Of a stretch of 6,519 nt of DNA, positions 5,802-6,519 are shown one piece after another. Location: NCBI GenBank assembly GCA_015494005.1, contig WGCB01000284.1:1-6519 (forward strand), written 5' to 3'. Source of the stretch: Caldilineaceae bacterium (GTDB lineage Bacteria; Chloroflexota; Anaerolineae; Caldilineales; Caldilineaceae). The position numbers and the translations under genes were made by a program. The notes beneath the pieces were generated by a model. That model was not told where the DNA came from. It saw only the letters and a program-made list of their open reading frames with translations, and made no database searches. Each line of letters begins with the position of its first letter. The first letter of the stretch is position 1.

Positions 5802-5807
5802 GGCCCG

Positions 5808-5863
5808 AAAAAATGGCCCAAATAGCGGGGCGCCGGCCAGCCTTCGTGCCGGCATGGCCCGCT
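5808..5863 (-). terminator. Intrinsic-type terminator downstream of rho
   Basis: Immediately after the Rho stop codon the transcript folds as AGCGGG (5863-5858), a small internal loop, GCCGGC (5853-5848), a 10-nt loop, GCCGGC (5837-5832), and CCCGCT (5829-5824). That gives twelve G/C-rich base pairs around a 2-by-4 internal loop. ATTT follows directly and a run of six T lies further on (5813-5808). The T run is about 10 nt beyond the stem, which is not ideal, but the position and stability support termination. Confidence 0.7.
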
Positions 5864-6519
5864 TCACCGGCGGGCTGGCTTGATGCGCTGTAGCAGCTCC
5901 TCGTTGCTCTGGGTGCTCTGGAGCAGCTTGAGCAGGCCCCGCATGGCAGCTTTCGGTGACCCTTGGGCCAGCCAGCGGCGCAGGGCCACGATCCGGGCCA
6001 TCTCCTCGGGGGTGTAGAGCAGCTCCTCCTTGCGGGTGCCGCTGGCCAGGATGTTGATGGCCGGGAAGATCCGGGCCTCGGCCAGGCTGCGGTCCAGGAC
6101 GATCTCGCTGTTGCCCGTGCTCTTGAACTCCTGGAAGACGTAGTCGTCCATGCGGGAACCGGTCTCCACCAGGGCCGTGGCGATGACCGTCACCGAGCCG
6201 CCCCCCTCCACGTTTCGGGCCAGGCCGAAGAAGCGCCGGGGGATCTCCAGGGCTTCCGAGTCCACGCCGCCGGAGAGGGTGCGTCCGGAGCCCCGGCCCC
6301 GCAGGTTGAAGGCCCGCACCAGCCGGGTGATGCTGTCCACCAGGACCACCACGTCCCGGCCGCACTCCAGCTCGCAGCGGACGTGGGCCATGGTCAGCTC
6401 GGCCAGGTGCACGTGGGACTGGATGGGCTGGTCGCTGGAGCTTGCCAGCACCTCCGCCTGGACGGCCCGGCGGAAGTAGGTGACCTCCTCCGGGCGCTCA
6501 TCGATGAGCAGGGCCAGGA
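5864..6519 (-). CDS. rho: Transcription termination factor Rho (C-terminal part; 5' end outside window)
   Basis: The last 217 residues of Rho, the hexameric RNA-dependent helicase that loads on C-rich untranslated RNA and releases RNA polymerase. The frame is open to the right edge, so the N-terminal RNA-binding domain and Walker A are not visible. Numbering from the first complete codon: LIDERPEEV (4-12) holds the catalytic-glutamate region (E7). Walker B is DVVVLVDSITRL (55-66). The Q loop lies in GSGRTLSGGVD (76-86), the R loop in EFKSTGNSEIV (130-140) with K132. SGTRKEELL (159-167) carries R162 at the arginine-finger position. All the functional loops expected of the ATPase domain are present and none looks altered, so an active Rho is likely. 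A less conserved tail ends in RIKPARR. The gene is followed by its own terminator and then the promoter of an unrelated transporter operon. Confidence 0.97.
   Translation of the reverse strand, partial: LALLIDERPEEVTYFRRAVQAEVLASSSDQPIQSHVHLAELTMAHVRCELECGRDVVVLVDSITRLVRAFNLRGRGSGRTLSGGVDSEALEIPRRFFGLARNVEGGGSVTVIATALVETGSRMDDYVFQEFKSTGNSEIVLDRSLAEARIFPAINILASGTRKEELLYTPEEMARIVALRRWLAQGSPKAAMRGLLKLLQSTQSNEELLQRIKPARR

Overview
The window reads as ordinary chromosomal DNA from a GC-rich, free-living bacterium. Every gene I can support lies on the minus strand, so transcription runs from high to low coordinates. Long antisense and out-of-frame open frames are by-products of the high GC content at third codon positions. 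The gene set (Rho, a Dpp/Opp-type importer led by a twin-arginine lipoprotein, a DUF1028 protein), the sequence style, and short GATTGG/AGATTGGG-type repeats in an intergenic gap would fit Chloroflexota (Caldilinea or Anaerolineae relatives). That placement is inference only; no rRNA or other marker is present.

Layout in transcription order, right to left. (1) The C-terminal 217 codons of transcription terminator Rho (6519-5864, 5' end outside the window), followed by a hairpin and a T run (5863-5808). (2) A near-consensus sigma70 promoter (TTGACA, 17 bp, TATACC; 5801-5773). (3) An untranslated leader of about 320 nt, C-rich and G-poor on the transcribed strand. (4) A 606-residue family 5 substrate-binding lipoprotein (5446-3626). 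(5) A 196-nt gap (3625-3430) holding tandem AGATTGGG-like octamers and then an almost G-free, CU-rich tract. (6) A DppB/OppB-type permease (3429-2482), a 90-nt gap, and a DppC/OppC-type permease with a TTG start (2391-1477). (7) A DUF1028 protein (1477-800) whose start codon shares one base with the stop of the preceding permease. (8) A 151-nt gap with a possible terminator and promoter, then the N-terminal 216 codons of a COG1092-type SAM-dependent methyltransferase (648-1, running off the left edge).

Genes 4-7 look like one operon for uptake of a peptide or other small solute: a lipid-anchored receptor, two membrane subunits forming the channel, and a DUF1028 protein that may act on the imported material. 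The ATPase subunits needed to power the importer are missing between rho and the methyltransferase, so they must be encoded elsewhere. The most interesting feature is regulatory. Both non-coding stretches of this operon have the composition expected of Rho-loading (rut) sites, and in the second the upstream octamers could pair with the CU-rich tract. This suggests, without proving it, Rho-dependent tuning of receptor versus permease expression. I found no tRNA, rRNA, CRISPR array, insertion sequence or phage gene.
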